Assembly: GCA_007115705.1 (NCBI GenBank)
Contig: QXEO01000168.1
Location: 62,001-126,000 of the forward strand
Origin: Dactylis glomerata
Lineage: Eukaryota > Streptophyta > Magnoliopsida > Poales > Poaceae
Reading direction: 5' to 3'
DNA length: 64,000 bases
Shown: positions 46,207 through 56,744 of the stretch, in pieces
How the letters are laid out: the number at the start of each line of letters is the position of its first letter
Numbering within the stretch: position 1 is the stretch's first letter
Position numbers and translations under genes: made by a program
Notes under the pieces: generated by a model
Told to the model about the DNA's origin: nothing
Database searches by the model: none
What the model saw: only the letters and a program-made list of their open reading frames with translations

Positions 46207-46505
46207 AGGCAGCCATCAGGGACTAATCTATGTGCATACTACGCTTGCGAGAACCTTCGTGCGGAGGTCACTGAAGGAATTGATTTTCAAACAGTAAGTA
46301 AACAATATACTGACAAATTCATTTATTGGCATAAATTTTGTTATGATGATTCATATTCATATTGATCTTCTTCTTCGTAGTTCGAAGCAAAGCGGAATCG
46401 GCTCTCACCGACTGAACGCATAGTAGGAATTCAAGAAGAATTAGCCGGATTTCTGCTTGAACATGTCATTAACCCAAAGGGTGAATTTCATGTCAGTTTT
46501 GATTA
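46207..46505 (+). pseudogene. C-terminal exons of a CACTA-borne Ulp1-like (C48) peptidase
   Basis: Exon-like piece 46213-46296 reads GTNLCAYYACENLRAEV and more, matching the region around the catalytic cysteine of Ulp1-type peptidases carried by CACTA and Mutator elements (usual form GTNxCGYYVCE). A GTAAGT donor follows at 46297. After an ATATTGATCTTCTTCTTCGTAG acceptor region (shortened here), the second piece starts at 46381 and reads EAKRNRLSPTERIVGIQEEL, ending at TAG near 46505. The N-terminal domain with the catalytic His and Asp is absent, so the peptidase is inactive. Such enzymes cleave SUMO-type conjugates; the role in transposons is not settled. Confidence 0.65.
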
Positions 46506-46519
46506 GACAATGTGTGTAA

Positions 46520-46625
46520 TTAAACACAAGTCGTGATCTTATGTGTGTGAACAAGTCGTGATCTTATGTGTGTGAACAAGTTGTATGTATATGTATGTGA
46601 ACAAGTCGTGATCTTATATACTTAT
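46520..46625 (+). repeat. Short tandem repeat of about 33 bp in the CACTA element
   Basis: The phrase GTGTGAACAAGTCGTGATCT and variants occur three to four times in succession. Non-coding. Confidence 0.75.
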
Positions 46626-47627
46626 ATGTATATGCTCGGCGGACCAAATATATTGTATATGTATCGGCTTGTATATTATATATGTATCGGCTTGTATATA
46701 AGAAAACTTGTTTGAAATGAATCAAAAAATTGAATGGAGCAAAATACAAATAAACCCTAAACCCCTAAAAAAACAAGCAGGAGAGGCTGCCACGTGTGGA
46801 CTCTTTAGTCCCGGTTCGTAACACGAACCGGGACTAAAGGTCCTACGCCCACGAGCGCCCAGCCCCTACCACGTGGTCTCTCTTTAGTCCTGATTCGTAT
46901 AGCAACCGGGACTAAAGATTGGGCTCCAGTCCCAGTTGGTTAGTCCCGGTTGCGCAACCGAGACTGAAGACCGAAACCAATCGGGACTGATGCCCTGTTT
47001 TCCACTAGTGATAGTCTGACATTGTTCCCCCCATGATATCTTCTATTACGTTCTGTCCAGCAGCTCCACAAAAAAGCAACAGAAAGCAATTGATCATCGA
47101 TAGGCAGATTTAGAACTTCCTGTAAAACCTCCACAGCCGAGCAACATGGCAAAAGCTTAAGGTGAACGTCCTCCAGTAGCAGACTATGCCATCTTTGCTT
47201 AGCTGATTTGCATGTAAGGAAAAGATGACCCCATCCTCAAAGAATGTGTGGCTCACAACACATCGCGTATCCAACTCGACTCCTCTTCTTGCAGCATTCA
47301 TGTATAAAGTATGACTGTTAGCGTATGCTGCGCAATGCATAGTGGCATGTGGGAGCAATAATTACCAATACATAAAAGTTTTTTATTCCATTATTATGCG
47401 GCAGCAGTTGATTAAGACACATTTCTACAGTTCTGATTACTGTTTTATATTCTTTTTTTCAGATTGTGAAGAAGCCTGGCGTTATTATTAAGCCAATACA
47501 ATACCAGGAAATTGATCCGCATGCGAAGCCTGATGAACCCAAAAGGGTCATTCAGAGAGCAAACCCAAACATGAAGAAAACTTCTGTGAAACAAGCTAAG
47601 AGAATAACTTCACAACGGACGAAGTGA

Positions 47628-49835
47628 TGAGAGAAATAATTAATACATACTCAGTTACAACAGTAGCTTGAGATTTTGCACATAATTCCTGCAGCAGGGA
47701 CGAAATTCTTTTGCACACGGGAAGTTGTAAGTTACTATTGTATTCCTGTTTGTAGCTTGTTCGAACCTTATGGATGCTTAAAATTCAACCATTTTGTTGT
47801 CTATGTTATCCTCACTTGCATGCATTAATGTAGTATATCTCTACATGCAAACTTATCCACATAACATTTTTTTTACCCATCCAACTGTCCATATCATCCT
47901 TTTTAGCCGTCATCTTGCTATGTAATTAGACAATCAAATCATGTGTAACTGGAACACCACAATGAGTTTTGTCCACAATCATTTAAGCCAACCAAACGAA
48001 TTTCCTATAACTTTTTTTCCATGACAAAAATCATGTTCTACTAGTCGAGAATACATACTCTTCTATATAAAAGCGCCAAGACATTTTCAAAAATAAAAGA
48101 GGAATGTGCATGACATCTCTTAAGGCAAGTTGTCGGCATTATAAGTTTTTCAGCCCATTGATCATCTTATCTACAACTTTAAATAACTTGCATGCAACGT
48201 CAATGTGATACATTCTTGAACCTCAATGACCTTTAATTGATCGCCTCTCAACTACGGTGGCCAGTTGGAGTAGATGCTCAAACCGCCTAAGTACATTACT
48301 TCATACTTGATTTAGAATTTAAAACACTAAGACTAATCTATTTTGAGTCCTCCCATGAAAAACTAAAGGATATCTAGTTCCTTTGTGCAATACTATAGGT
48401 GTGAAGTAAGCATACAAAGGACTAAATGAACATGTATTAATCATAATCATAAGGCAAAACGAAAGAGACAATGCAAGTTCTTGAATCCTAAGTGGATGTG
48501 CGAAGTCCTAAAATATGTTTGAGATCACTTTATAAACTCGTTTGACCAAAACTAAATATTTTATAGCATATCGAAATTGCTTTTCTTATGACCATTAGTA
48601 TTGAGGTTTAGAAGCCTACTAATTCATTCAAGCTATGCGAGTGTGATAGAACTCATGTGTTGATTCTATATACTTTATATTAATCATTTGCTTCAAATAT
48701 GTCATATATTTTATCGACTCATGCTTTATGAACATGATGATCACGTCCATTAAGTTGTTGTTTTGCTCCGGAATGAGCAACAGTCTAAGCTTGGGGAAGT
48801 TAATGAGTGAATTTTTGAAGCATGTTTACTTAACGCTTTTGCATCAGTAATGTTAGGATTTCAGTACTTTAGTGTGCTTGTGTGCACTTTTTATGTTAGT
48901 TTCAAACAGATTTCTAAATGGAAAGAGTAAATGGACACAGTCAATGGAGACCAATTATGAGAAAAAAAAATATGTTGATTGGAAGCCATTAAAGCATTAA
49001 TTATAATTAATCTCGCATCTGGGAGAGAACCAATCAAGAAACTAGGCGACAAACGCTTTAGCGAGCACTGGTACACCCAAGGGCCACCCGTACAGTTCGG
49101 CCGCCCTAGTGCCATCGAAGCCACCTGGTCAAATACTTTTACCCCGTGTAGACAGATCAGAGATCCAACAATCGTAGACACCAGAACTCACAGAAACCTC
49201 ACCTCCAGAAAGGATCTGGAGGGTGAACTAGCAGAAGAGCACCGATCTTCACCGCCATCGGAATCCTAGGAGGATTAGGCATCATCTCCATCACCACCTC
49301 CAACATTTGTATTCATCTTGTTGTATTCCCTTGATTCAAGTTATAGATTTGAACAAGTATATATCCTCCCCATGTTATTCATATGTTTCCCTGTTATGAT
49401 GATGTTGCTAGTTGCTACCCTCTATGTGTGAGAAGATTCCTTAGTTCTTGGGGAGATGGTGAAACCCTATCCAAATTTACGATGTGAATAAATATATTTT
49501 ATTCTTTCACGCTTAATTATTTGATCCTGGTTCAAATTAAACTTTGATGGAATTTTCAAAATGTTTTATAATGGTATAAACAGAGGGAGTACAAAATGTT
49601 TTTCTTTGGAAAAATCTCGCGTGACAACGGGTGAGACAGTGGTTGGTGACAAAATGGCAACATTGGTAAACCCCTACACGAAATGGTTGGTGGAATTTTC
49701 AAAAAGAAAAAAAGAAGTTGGTGGCATCTAAAAATTTCTCGGCCATCTTCCCCCCTTCACCTCCCTCCTCCCCTCGCGCCTCATCTCATCCATACCAAAC
49801 CCACTCCCGCATCTCAACAACCGCCACCGTCAACC
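47628..49835. other. Intergenic, remnants of LTR-type sequence
   Basis: The Utp14 3' flank comes first (47628 to about 47760). Around 48770-49520, CTAAGCTTGGGGAAG and a stretch with TGATGATGTTGCTAGTTGC and GTGAAACCCTATCC resemble pieces of Gypsy LTRs, but I cannot set borders. A lone Stowaway-like end (CAGAGGGAGTA) occurs at about 49580. No gene is supported before the PHR2 start. Confidence 0.4.
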
Positions 49836-52800
49836 ATGGCCGCCGCCTCCGACTCCGACCCCGCCGCCCGCCCTCGCGACGACCCTAACCTCCCCTTCGC
49901 CTCCTTCTCCCTCTCCCTCTCACTGCGCACGCCCACCGCCCCCGCCACGCTCGCCTCCGTCCCCTCCACCGTCCACCTACCCACCCAAATCTCCACCCTC
50001 GCCGTCTGCATCCACCCCTCCGCCGCCTCCTCCTCTCCGCGCCGCTCCACCCGCCTCAACGCAGCCGCAGCCTCCCTCCGGTCCCCGCTCGCCGCCTCAT
50101 CGCCCAGTCTCTCCCGCTCATTTCCCTCCGGAGCCCCCGGCGCCGCGGGACGCCGCCGCACGCTCGTGTGGTTCCGCGCTGACCTGCGCCTCCACGACCA
50201 CGAGCCTCTCCACGCTGCCGTCGGCGCCTCCTCCTCCCTCCTACCCGTCTTCGTCTTTGACCCCCGCGACTTCGGCAAGTCCCCCTCGGGCTTCGACCGC
50301 ACCGGGCCTTACCGCGCCAGCTTCCTGCTCGACTCCGTCGCCGACCTGCGCCGGAGCCTCCGCGCGCGGGGCGGCGACCTGGTGGTGCGCGTCGGCAGGC
50401 CCGAGGTGGTGATCCCCGAGCTCGCGCGCGCGGCTGGGGCGGAGGCCGTCTACGCGCACGGGGAGGTGTCGCGGGACGAGTGCGGCGCCGAGGAGAAGGT
50501 CAGCAAGGCCATAGAGAAGGAAGGCGTCGAGGTCAAGTACTTCTGGGGCAGCACCCTCTACCACTTGGACGATCTGCCCTTCAAGCTCGATGGCATGCCG
50601 TCCAACTATGGCGGATTCAGGGAGGCTGTCAAGGGGCTGGAGGTTAGGAAGGTGCTCGACGCGCCGGAAGAGGTCAAGTGTGTTCCTATGAAGAATGTGC
50701 TCGAGCCTGGTGATATCCCCACCCTTGGTGAGCTTGGGCTCTCTGCGCCACCGGCCATGGCTCAGGTAAAAGTTTCAGAGACGCTCATTCTTACAAAGCG
50801 CATTTGAATCTGTACATAGATCCAGCTCAAGACATGTCAGTCAATGCTCACTCTTTTACATGGCAAAACTTTGTTGATTCAATAATTCCTGTGCTGAATT
50901 GTGCAAATAAAAGTGGATGGAGCGTGCTTGGTAACGTTGACCGTTTAGCTAGTCAATTGCTGGTAGTTGGATCAACGCCAGGAAAGGAAAATGGGTAGAA
51001 AGGTTTCATATGGCCTAATTTTTCATATTTCTATATTATTGAAGTTAGTGCTGGGGCTTACCTGCTTGTTTTCTTGTTTGCTCATGCATGTGATAATATT
51101 GTTTTAGCGATATGAGACAAAATGAGAATGCAACTCTTCATTCTTTTGTGGTAAAATTCTATAAAATAAGGTACTTCCTCCGACCACTAATACCTGTCTC
51201 TACTATCACGTATCTAGACACTAAATATATCTAAATACATTATGTTAGAGACATGTATTAGTGGTCGGAGGGAGTAGCAAGATTATACCTCATGAAAAAT
51301 ATAGTATGATGGTTTTGTCCGTGCTTCTGCGCAATTGTGAATTTGTGATATTTTGTTGTCCCGCTGATTCAAGATCACCTTACACCTGTAACCTGATGCC
51401 CTTGACAAGTTGTATGTGTAAAATGCAGACAGCTTATGCTGACACCAAATAAGTAGGATGTGGATAGTGACATCAATGATGGAATCAATATATTTGAGCG
51501 TGTAGGTCATATCTTCATATACTGTATGTTAATTAGCATAATATATAAATTCAATCATTGCCGTGCTGAATTGTGCAAGTAGAAGTGGATGGAGCAGCCA
51601 ACTGTAGCACTCTGGACCAATTGGCTAGTCAATTTTTTATAAGAGATTCTACTCTTAGGTGATTTTGTTGGTATTGTTAGATCAACATCAGGAAAGGAAT
51701 TTGGGTAGAAAGGTTGGTCTTGTCGTTTGTTTAGGTTCATATGGCCTAATTATTTACTATTTGTACTGATGGGGTTTTGCCTGCTTGCTTTTTCGTTTGC
51801 TCATTCATGTGGTAATATTTTTTTGTGGTTTGTGTGTGTAGCATGTGGATAGTGACATCAATGATAGAATAATGTTTGTTTAACTAGCATAATTTTTATT
51901 CATGTTTCCATCAATGATGTGCTTATGCTCTTGCCAGCAACAATTCAATACTCTACACACATTTATCCTCATGTATGCTATGTATTTCTGAACTTTAAAA
52001 TTCACTTTGTTCATTTAGGACTCAAAATCTGCTGTTGGTTCAAATCTCATTGGTGGCGAGGCAGAAGCGCTGGAAAGGCTGAAGAAATTTGCTGCAGAAA
52101 TTTGCATGCAGCCAAACAAAGCTGCCAAAGATAGTAGTCAGAGTAGCATATATGGTGCTAATTTCTCCTGTAAAATTTCACCATGGCTTGCTACTGGGTG
52201 CCTCTCTCCGCGTTTCATGTATGAGGAGTTGAAGAAGCATGCCACTAGGTATGTGACATTGCTGAGTAGAGCAGAAGTGTAGGGAGAAAGTAGTAACATA
52301 CTCAGTCTCGTCATTATGTTATGCTCTTATTTGTCTTCTGCATAATTGGCAATCTTCTCTTCTTTCTAGAGCAATTCCATCAGGGTCAACACAGAACGGT
52401 GATGGAACCTCAGATGCTGGGACAAATTGGTTAATGTTTGAATTGCTATGGAGAGATTTCTTCAGGTATGTTTTCTTCATAAATCTCAATACCTCTGAAC
52501 CTATGATATCATGATTACTCTTCACAAATTTTTGCTATACATTTCTTTGTTAAAGTGAAGTCTGTGTTCACTGAACTCAAATGATAGTTACATTAGTGTT
52601 AGCTTATTTTTATGCCTACATGTCAAAACAATTATTGCAAGGAAGAAGTTAGGCAGATGTGCAGTTACTTTAATCATCAGTGTGTAAACGCTAAACCTGG
52701 ATTACTAACTACTGCTGTGTGATTGAGCTGATGACCATTAACTGACAAATGAAACATCTTAGGTTTGTCACAAAGAAGTACAGCTCTGCACAGAAGACCT

Positions 52801-52850
52801 CCGAAGTTGCCCCTGCAACTGGTTGCACACCCACACCTGCGTTTGCTTGA
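49836..52850 (+). CDS. PHR2: PHR2-type photolyase/blue-light receptor family protein, four exons
   Basis: Exons 49836-50765, 52019-52248, 52370-52465 and 52763-52850 join in frame to 447 aa; all introns are GT/AG. The length equals that of Arabidopsis PHR2 as I recall it. Residues 1-107 are Ser/Pro/Ala-rich and could be a plastid transit peptide. The alpha/beta photolyase domain starts at about residue 108 (RTLVWFRADLRLHDHEPLH) and includes VFVFDPRDFGKSPSGFDRTG and KYFWGSTLYHLDDLPFK. The FAD-binding helical region is represented only by GANFSCKISPWLATGCLSPR and NWLMFELLWRDFFRFVTKKY before a short tail. Half of that domain is missing, as is normal for PHR2, so classical DNA repair is doubtful and a role in light signalling or as a homologue of unknown function is more likely. 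The frame continues 51 codons upstream, but the Kozak-like context CAACCATGGCC and family similarity favour 49836. Confidence 0.95.
50878..51830 (+). repeat. Internal duplication within PHR2 intron 1
   Basis: Sequence at about 50878-51110 (GCTGAATTGTGCAAATAAAA, TCATATGGCCTAATTTTTC and so on) recurs in diverged form at about 51550-51830, in the same orientation. The phrase GATAGTGACATCAATGAT also recurs (51462 and 51850). Together these show that part of the intron was duplicated in place. Confidence 0.7.
51174..51274. mobile_element. Stowaway MITE in PHR2 intron 1
   Basis: 101 bp, CTTCCTCCGACCACTAATAC at one end and GTATTAGTGGTCGGAGGGAG at the other, with TA on both sides (51172-51173, 51275-51276). 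The arms are almost a perfect palindrome, so the RNA would form a long hairpin. Confidence 0.9.
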
Positions 52851-53820
52851 GTATGCACGTAGATAGCCAAGCAGAAGTCAGCTGCTGATTTTTGGTCGTG
52901 ACCAACTTATGCAATCTTTGAGTGATCTTTTTGTCCAATAAATGTTGCTCTGAGTGTTGCCCCAAGTAAGCTGTTCCTGCATTTTGGACCCATTTGATCT
53001 CAGAAGAGATCCTTGTATCTGTCGACATTTCTTGGAAGACTTGAATGATATTGTGAGGAATCCAGTTTCTTTGTTGTAATAATTGAATAATAAATAGAAA
53101 TTGAATAGACCGCCCTGAGGTAACAAGAATGGAGATTTGATCTTGTGCATTCCTATACCAGGTTTTGTCAAATTCTGATTATGAAAGCCCGGGTCCTGTG
53201 CCATCTGGACAAAAGAAACATGTAATCTGTGGACATCTAAACCTACTGAATATGGATTAAAATTCCTTGCTAGTAATCCACACCTGGTCATAATGTATAC
53301 TGGGAAAGTAGTGAAACTAAAAAGATATACTGATCTGATCCTGTGCATTCTTATACCAGGTTTTGTTCCCAAGCCTCCGAACCAGTATTATCTGGCGTTG
53401 TTTCTCAGCAAACCGGGACAGGTTCAAACAAGTTTGGGCCCAAGAAGAAAACTGGGGCTCACGATCAGATTATAGGAATTGGCCTGTTCCTACAACGTGA
53501 TCATAAAAAACGCCGACATTGTCAACAAGAACAAGATGTTCACTTCTACTGTTCTACACCAAAGTATAGAACGCTATATGGCTGCCCACATGCTGAAATC
53601 AAGGCACAGTGAAATGTAAAGAGCAATCAGCCAGGAAATCCACAATAACATTTCTACACACCACAACGAGAATGGACAAATCTTCAACTTGGTTATCAAG
53701 CATCACATGGAGTTAAGCCAATTTTCAAAACATCGGTGGAAAATTAAACATCAAAACTCTACTGCATAAGTGCTCCCAACAGTTCAAAGTTTCACAAGAG
53801 ATAGAAATAAGGCAGTGCAT
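52851..53820. other. PHR2 3' flank with a duplicated splice-like segment
   Basis: The segment TGTGCATTCCTATACCAGGT occurs at about 53144-53163 and, with two changes, at about 53340-53360. Each copy contains an acceptor-like CCAG. An 89-codon frame follows the second copy (53343-53612). No known domain is visible. This may be an alternative 3' exon or an old duplication; the PHR2 stop at 52850 agrees with the family, so I do not extend the gene. Confidence 0.35.
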
Positions 53821-55007
53821 CTATTCCTCCTCCTCGCCCTCATTCTCAGCAATGTTGAAGTACCGGAGCTCATAGACGCTGCGGTCCTTGTTGGATGAAA
53901 TCACCCGAAGCCAGTCACGCACATTGTGCTTCTTCAGGTACTTCTTGGTCAAGTACTTCAAGTACCTGAGAAAAATGAGATTTATGAGCGCTAAACTTCA
54001 CAATTAAACATGATATACAATGCACAAAAAACAGTGGGTCGAACACAGATACTGTTCTCATGATAAATCAAAACAAAAGGTTTTGACTACTAAACTGAAA
54101 TGTGGACTTGAAGCTGAGACTTAAGAGAAAGATACAAAGTACATTCGATCTGATGCAACGCAAAATCATTAGTACTGAAATGGAGAACAGAGACTTCAAG
54201 CACAAACTTCTATCCAGATTTTAAGTCCACGACACCAGAGGCAGCTCAAGCAACATTGAATAAGTTAAGCATCGTTCAGGAAATAACTGTGCCAGTGATG
54301 CCATGGCCAGTGAGACATCAATAGATAGATAAAAAATTAGCCATGTCATCAGAACTTCCATTAGAGACCTCTTACTAACACAGCAAGAGAAACTGGAGAG
54401 CTACGACTTCTAAGCCACGAACTCATGACAAGTCGAAACAAATAATATTGACTACATTGTTCCTCCAAGCCAATAGCACTTTTCAAGATATAGCAGCGCC
54501 CAACCAGCAAATCTGCAAGTGGAGCACTACTATGATAGCAACACTGGACTACAATATGAATTACTAGTTTACTAGTATGGTCACACAAGCTAAGTATGAT
54601 TTACTACGCGTCGACAAAATAATTCCAACCCTCCACAAGAGTAGAAGATCACAAATTGAACAGGCTACCTAGGATTCGACAAGTGTTACACTGAAACGAG
54701 CTATGCAGGCTACGATATGTGTGGATCTGACTATGAGCAAGAAGGGTGTTCCGTACCTCTTGGAGAAGGCCCCGTCGGAGGTGACGGTGACCTTGCTCTT
54801 GTCACGGGCGACGGTGACGGAGTCGCCGAGGTTGCCGGCCTTGCCCCCGGCGACCTTGATGCGCTCCTGCAGGAACTTCTCGAGCGACGCGATCTCCATG
54901 ATCTTGTCTTCGACGGGCTTGGTGCAGTCGATCACGAAGGTGACCGACCCCTTCTTCTTGCCGGCGCCAGCGCCGCCCTTGGTTGCCGCCGCCACGCCGC
55001 GTGCCAT
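53821..55007 (-). CDS. RPL22: 60S ribosomal protein eL22, two exons
   Basis: Exon 1 is 55007-54757 and exon 2 is 53965-53821 on the minus strand; the joined protein is 131 aa. Residues 1-20 are Ala/Gly/Lys-rich (GGAGAGKKKG). Then comes the conserved core SVTFVIDCTKPVEDKIMEIA, LEKFLQERIKVAGGKAGNLG and VTSDGAFSKRYLKYLTKKYL. The second exon encodes VRDWLRVISSNKDRSVYELR and an acidic tail ending EGEEEE. This is the usual length and layout of plant eL22, a component of the large subunit on the solvent side. The intron of 791 bp splits an Arg codon (AG/G) and has a GT donor and an AG acceptor. It is convergent with PHR2, whose stop lies 970 bp away. No damage is visible, so this should be a working gene. 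Confidence 0.96.
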
Positions 55008-55059
55008 CTTTGTCTCCGCTTTCGCTTGCTCTCCGGAGTCTGCTGCGGTGGTGGCTGCG

Positions 55060-55220
55060 CGGAGACGATAGGGTTTCGAGGTGGCGGGCGAAGGTGCCCT
55101 ATAAATATGGTTAGGGTTGGGAGGATCGAACGGTCGCAGTTGTTCGATGGCGATACCATAGCCCATCGTGCGTTGCCATTCTAATTCTCCAAAATGGGCC
55201 AGAATGGTGGGCTTTGTACG
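55060..55220 (-). promoter_or_regulatory. eL22 promoter with site II and telo-box-like motifs
   Basis: Upstream of the eL22 start the minus strand contains GATGGGCTATGG (about 55153-55164), TGGCCCATTTTGG (its complement TGGGCCA at 55195-55201) and another TGGGC on the plus strand at 55209. It also has CCAACCCTAACC and GAAACCCTATCG near 55070 and 55110-55120. TGGGCC/T site II elements with AAACCCTAA-like telo boxes are the known combination in plant ribosomal-protein promoters. An AT-rich ATATTTATAG lies at about 55100-55108. Confidence 0.6.
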
Positions 55221-55789
55221 GTTGTACCTCTTTCGTAGAAAGTAGAAACAATTGAGTTCCTCTTCTTGTTGGGTTTTGCTCCACGCTCCATCGGCCAGTT
55301 CTTACTTCTCAAACCAGTTTTACCTTAATTGTTTTCATTTTCTTGTTGGCATTGACAATAACATACAGAGGTTTATGGTTTGATACTTATTTTTGGCTGC
55401 CTTCAGAAAAGTATGGGATTGTGTCACTCATGGAAGAAGAAAAAAGTTTAAAGATCTTGAAGATTTGCTCGTTTCTTTTAGACTTTATTTTATAATAGTT
55501 GAAGACAGCTCGTGTATTATATATGTGGTATTGATTGTAAAAAAATATACAAAGAGCAGAGTATACGGATATCTAGTCCGTTAAACATGGATATTATGGC
55601 ATTTTCTACCCATTGAAATCAGTCCTGTGAACTCACTGTTCAGGCATTGACAGATATCTTACTCCATAGATACCCATTTGATACATGTTTGAAATGTGAG
55701 ACTCACATGTTATTGGCTTGTTGCTATAGTTTTCTAATTTCATCTTCGACAATGAAGTATTGTGTTAGGTGAAAATGGGGCAATTAATA

Positions 55790-55828
55790 CTCCCTCTGTA
55801 CCATATTTTTTTAGTGGAACGGAGGGAG
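55790..55828. mobile_element. Very short Stowaway derivative (39 bp)
   Basis: CTCCCTCTGTACCATA at one end and GTGGAACGGAGGGAG at the other, flanked by TA on both sides. Only the terminal repeats remain. Confidence 0.75.
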
Positions 55829-56662
55829 TAGTTATGTTATTTTTGTAACTTTGTCGCTGCAGTTTGTACATGTTTTAATTGCTACCTTTGTTGTTTTCGT
55901 GTGTTTTCATTCCATGGGTATTCATGCATAGTTGGATATCCAACGTGTATGGACATGAAGGCATTTCCTGCACAAGGATATCTTCGTAGGGCAATTGACG
56001 AGTATATGGATGTGGGCATGGATCTATTAGAGCTCCGCCCATCCAAATCTGATTTGTTATCATCCCTGCTTGTTGGGCTAATCTCTATATATGGAGGTGA
56101 AATGACAACGCAACTCAACCCACATAAGTCCAACACTCGTGGGACGCTGATCGAGAGGATGCCATGCCTTTCCGAGAAAGAATGAGAAAACCCTACCAAC
56201 CCAGACGGCTATCACAGAAAAAACATCCACAAAGAGAGCTAATAGAGAAGAGAGTGAGAGAAACTAGGTTCAGGTTGGCACTTCCTTGTTAATCTTCATT
56301 CGATGTGTTTATTAGAGGGTCAAACTGATTTGATTGATTCCAAATTTGATGAATTTTCTCTACACTTTCCATAGTTTCAATTCAATCAGTTTGGTTTGAG
56401 AATTCATTGCACGAGGCACCATATATGAGAATATTTATTCTAGTTTAGTTGGGTATGTTTGTTGATAATTTAGAGGTGTGAATTTTTTAGATATTACTAG
56501 TTTTAGATTCAAATGATGTTAGATTGAGCTTAAGTTCTGACAGCAGGTTGAGGGCTAACCATACCATATGTGTACAAATTCCACACAATTTGGTTCCACA
56601 ATTTTAAGAATAATCATATGAAAACTAAAGTTGACGGAAATTGTGGTTTTCTTTGCTTAGTA

Positions 56663-56744
56663 CTCCCTCCAGTCCATAATAAATAAAGCTAACATAGTAC
56701 AACTTTGTACTAAATTGGTGACACTTATTATGGATCAGGGGAAA
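56663..56744. mobile_element. Stowaway MITE, diverged
   Basis: About 82 bp. The left end CTCCCTCCAGTCCATAATAA pairs with TTATTATGGATCAGGGG on the right. It is preceded by TA; the right boundary has drifted. Confidence 0.65.

Larger units (their letters stand above)
44338..47010. mobile_element. CACTA (En/Spm) transposon, deletion derivative
   Basis: 2673 bp with terminal inverted repeats CACTAGTGGAAAACTGGCC and its inverted partner ending CCCTGTTTTCCACTAGTG, and ATA duplications outside. Subterminal regions (44370-44640 and 46800-46990) carry many copies of TTAGTCCCGGTTCGTA and ACGAACCGGGACTAAA, the transposase-binding type of repeat. The interior holds a purine-rich degenerate GATAGA tract, a 142-bp tandem array, the last exons of a C48-type cysteine peptidase, and a short GTGTGAACAAGTCGTGATCT tandem. 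No transposase is left, so it is non-autonomous. It lies inside a LINE remnant. Confidence 0.9.
43690..47370 (-). mobile_element. LINE remnant (zinc-finger and RNase H region), split by a CACTA element
   Basis: On the minus strand, 47360-47013 holds a decayed zf-RVT-type segment ending in LPIDDQLLSVAFLWSCWTER, a pattern typical of plant LINEs. After the CACTA insertion (47010-44338) comes an RNase H-like segment: MKINVDDSFPDATKSGGWGA, then ISDALHAEAMAL, then, in a shifted frame, IFETDCSNLQCAM (the D-A-E-D type arrangement of the RNase H fold). The 3' end near 43711 reads CATGTCAAAAAATAACG. The reverse transcriptase and endonuclease are absent, so it is 5'-truncated. Frameshifts mean it cannot work. 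No target duplication was found. Confidence 0.65.
20193..47627 (+). pseudogene. UTP14: Utp14 (U3 snoRNP / SSU processome protein), eleven exons, damaged
   Basis: Exons by splice signals and frame: 20193-20516, 20727-20818, 22555-23006, 23163-23384, 23465-23827, 23912-24268, 24348-24428, 24515-24610, 24697-25062, 25424-25555, 47463-47627. Utp14 is a nucleolar component of the small-subunit processome that activates the helicase Dhr1 in 18S rRNA maturation. Family marks: GPHLPNKLRQELESLG in exon 1, TGMPREAFDG at the exon 2-3 junction, RRMVYDASREGISKWGG in exon 3, FPYTSNDVYENSIRMPLGPD in exon 10 and VKKPGVIIKPIQY in exon 11. About 880 codons, near the plant norm. All introns have GT/AG and phases fit except exon 2. 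Two lesions: TAG at 20250-20252, in frame after the first ATG (a second ATG follows at 20265), and a shift near 20770-20780 that leads to TAG at 20802-20804. Later exons stay open, so decay is recent. The last intron is about 21.9 kb. Confidence 0.85.

Noticed and set aside
49683..49835. Upstream in-frame extension of PHR2 (51 codons starting MVGGIF)
   Set aside because: The extension is Lys- and Pro-rich without family similarity. The ATG at 49836 has a better context and gives the expected 447 aa.
49814..50302. 162-codon minus-strand frame opposite PHR2 exon 1
   Set aside because: Composition-driven shadow frame in GC-rich coding sequence, no domain.
54717..55184. 155-codon plus-strand frame opposite the eL22 gene
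   Set aside because: Shadow of eL22 exon 1; the minus strand has the conserved ribosomal protein and a valid intron.
55901..56185. 94-codon frame between eL22 and the TRIM element
   Set aside because: No domain or splice context; overlapping minus-strand frames of similar length suggest chance.
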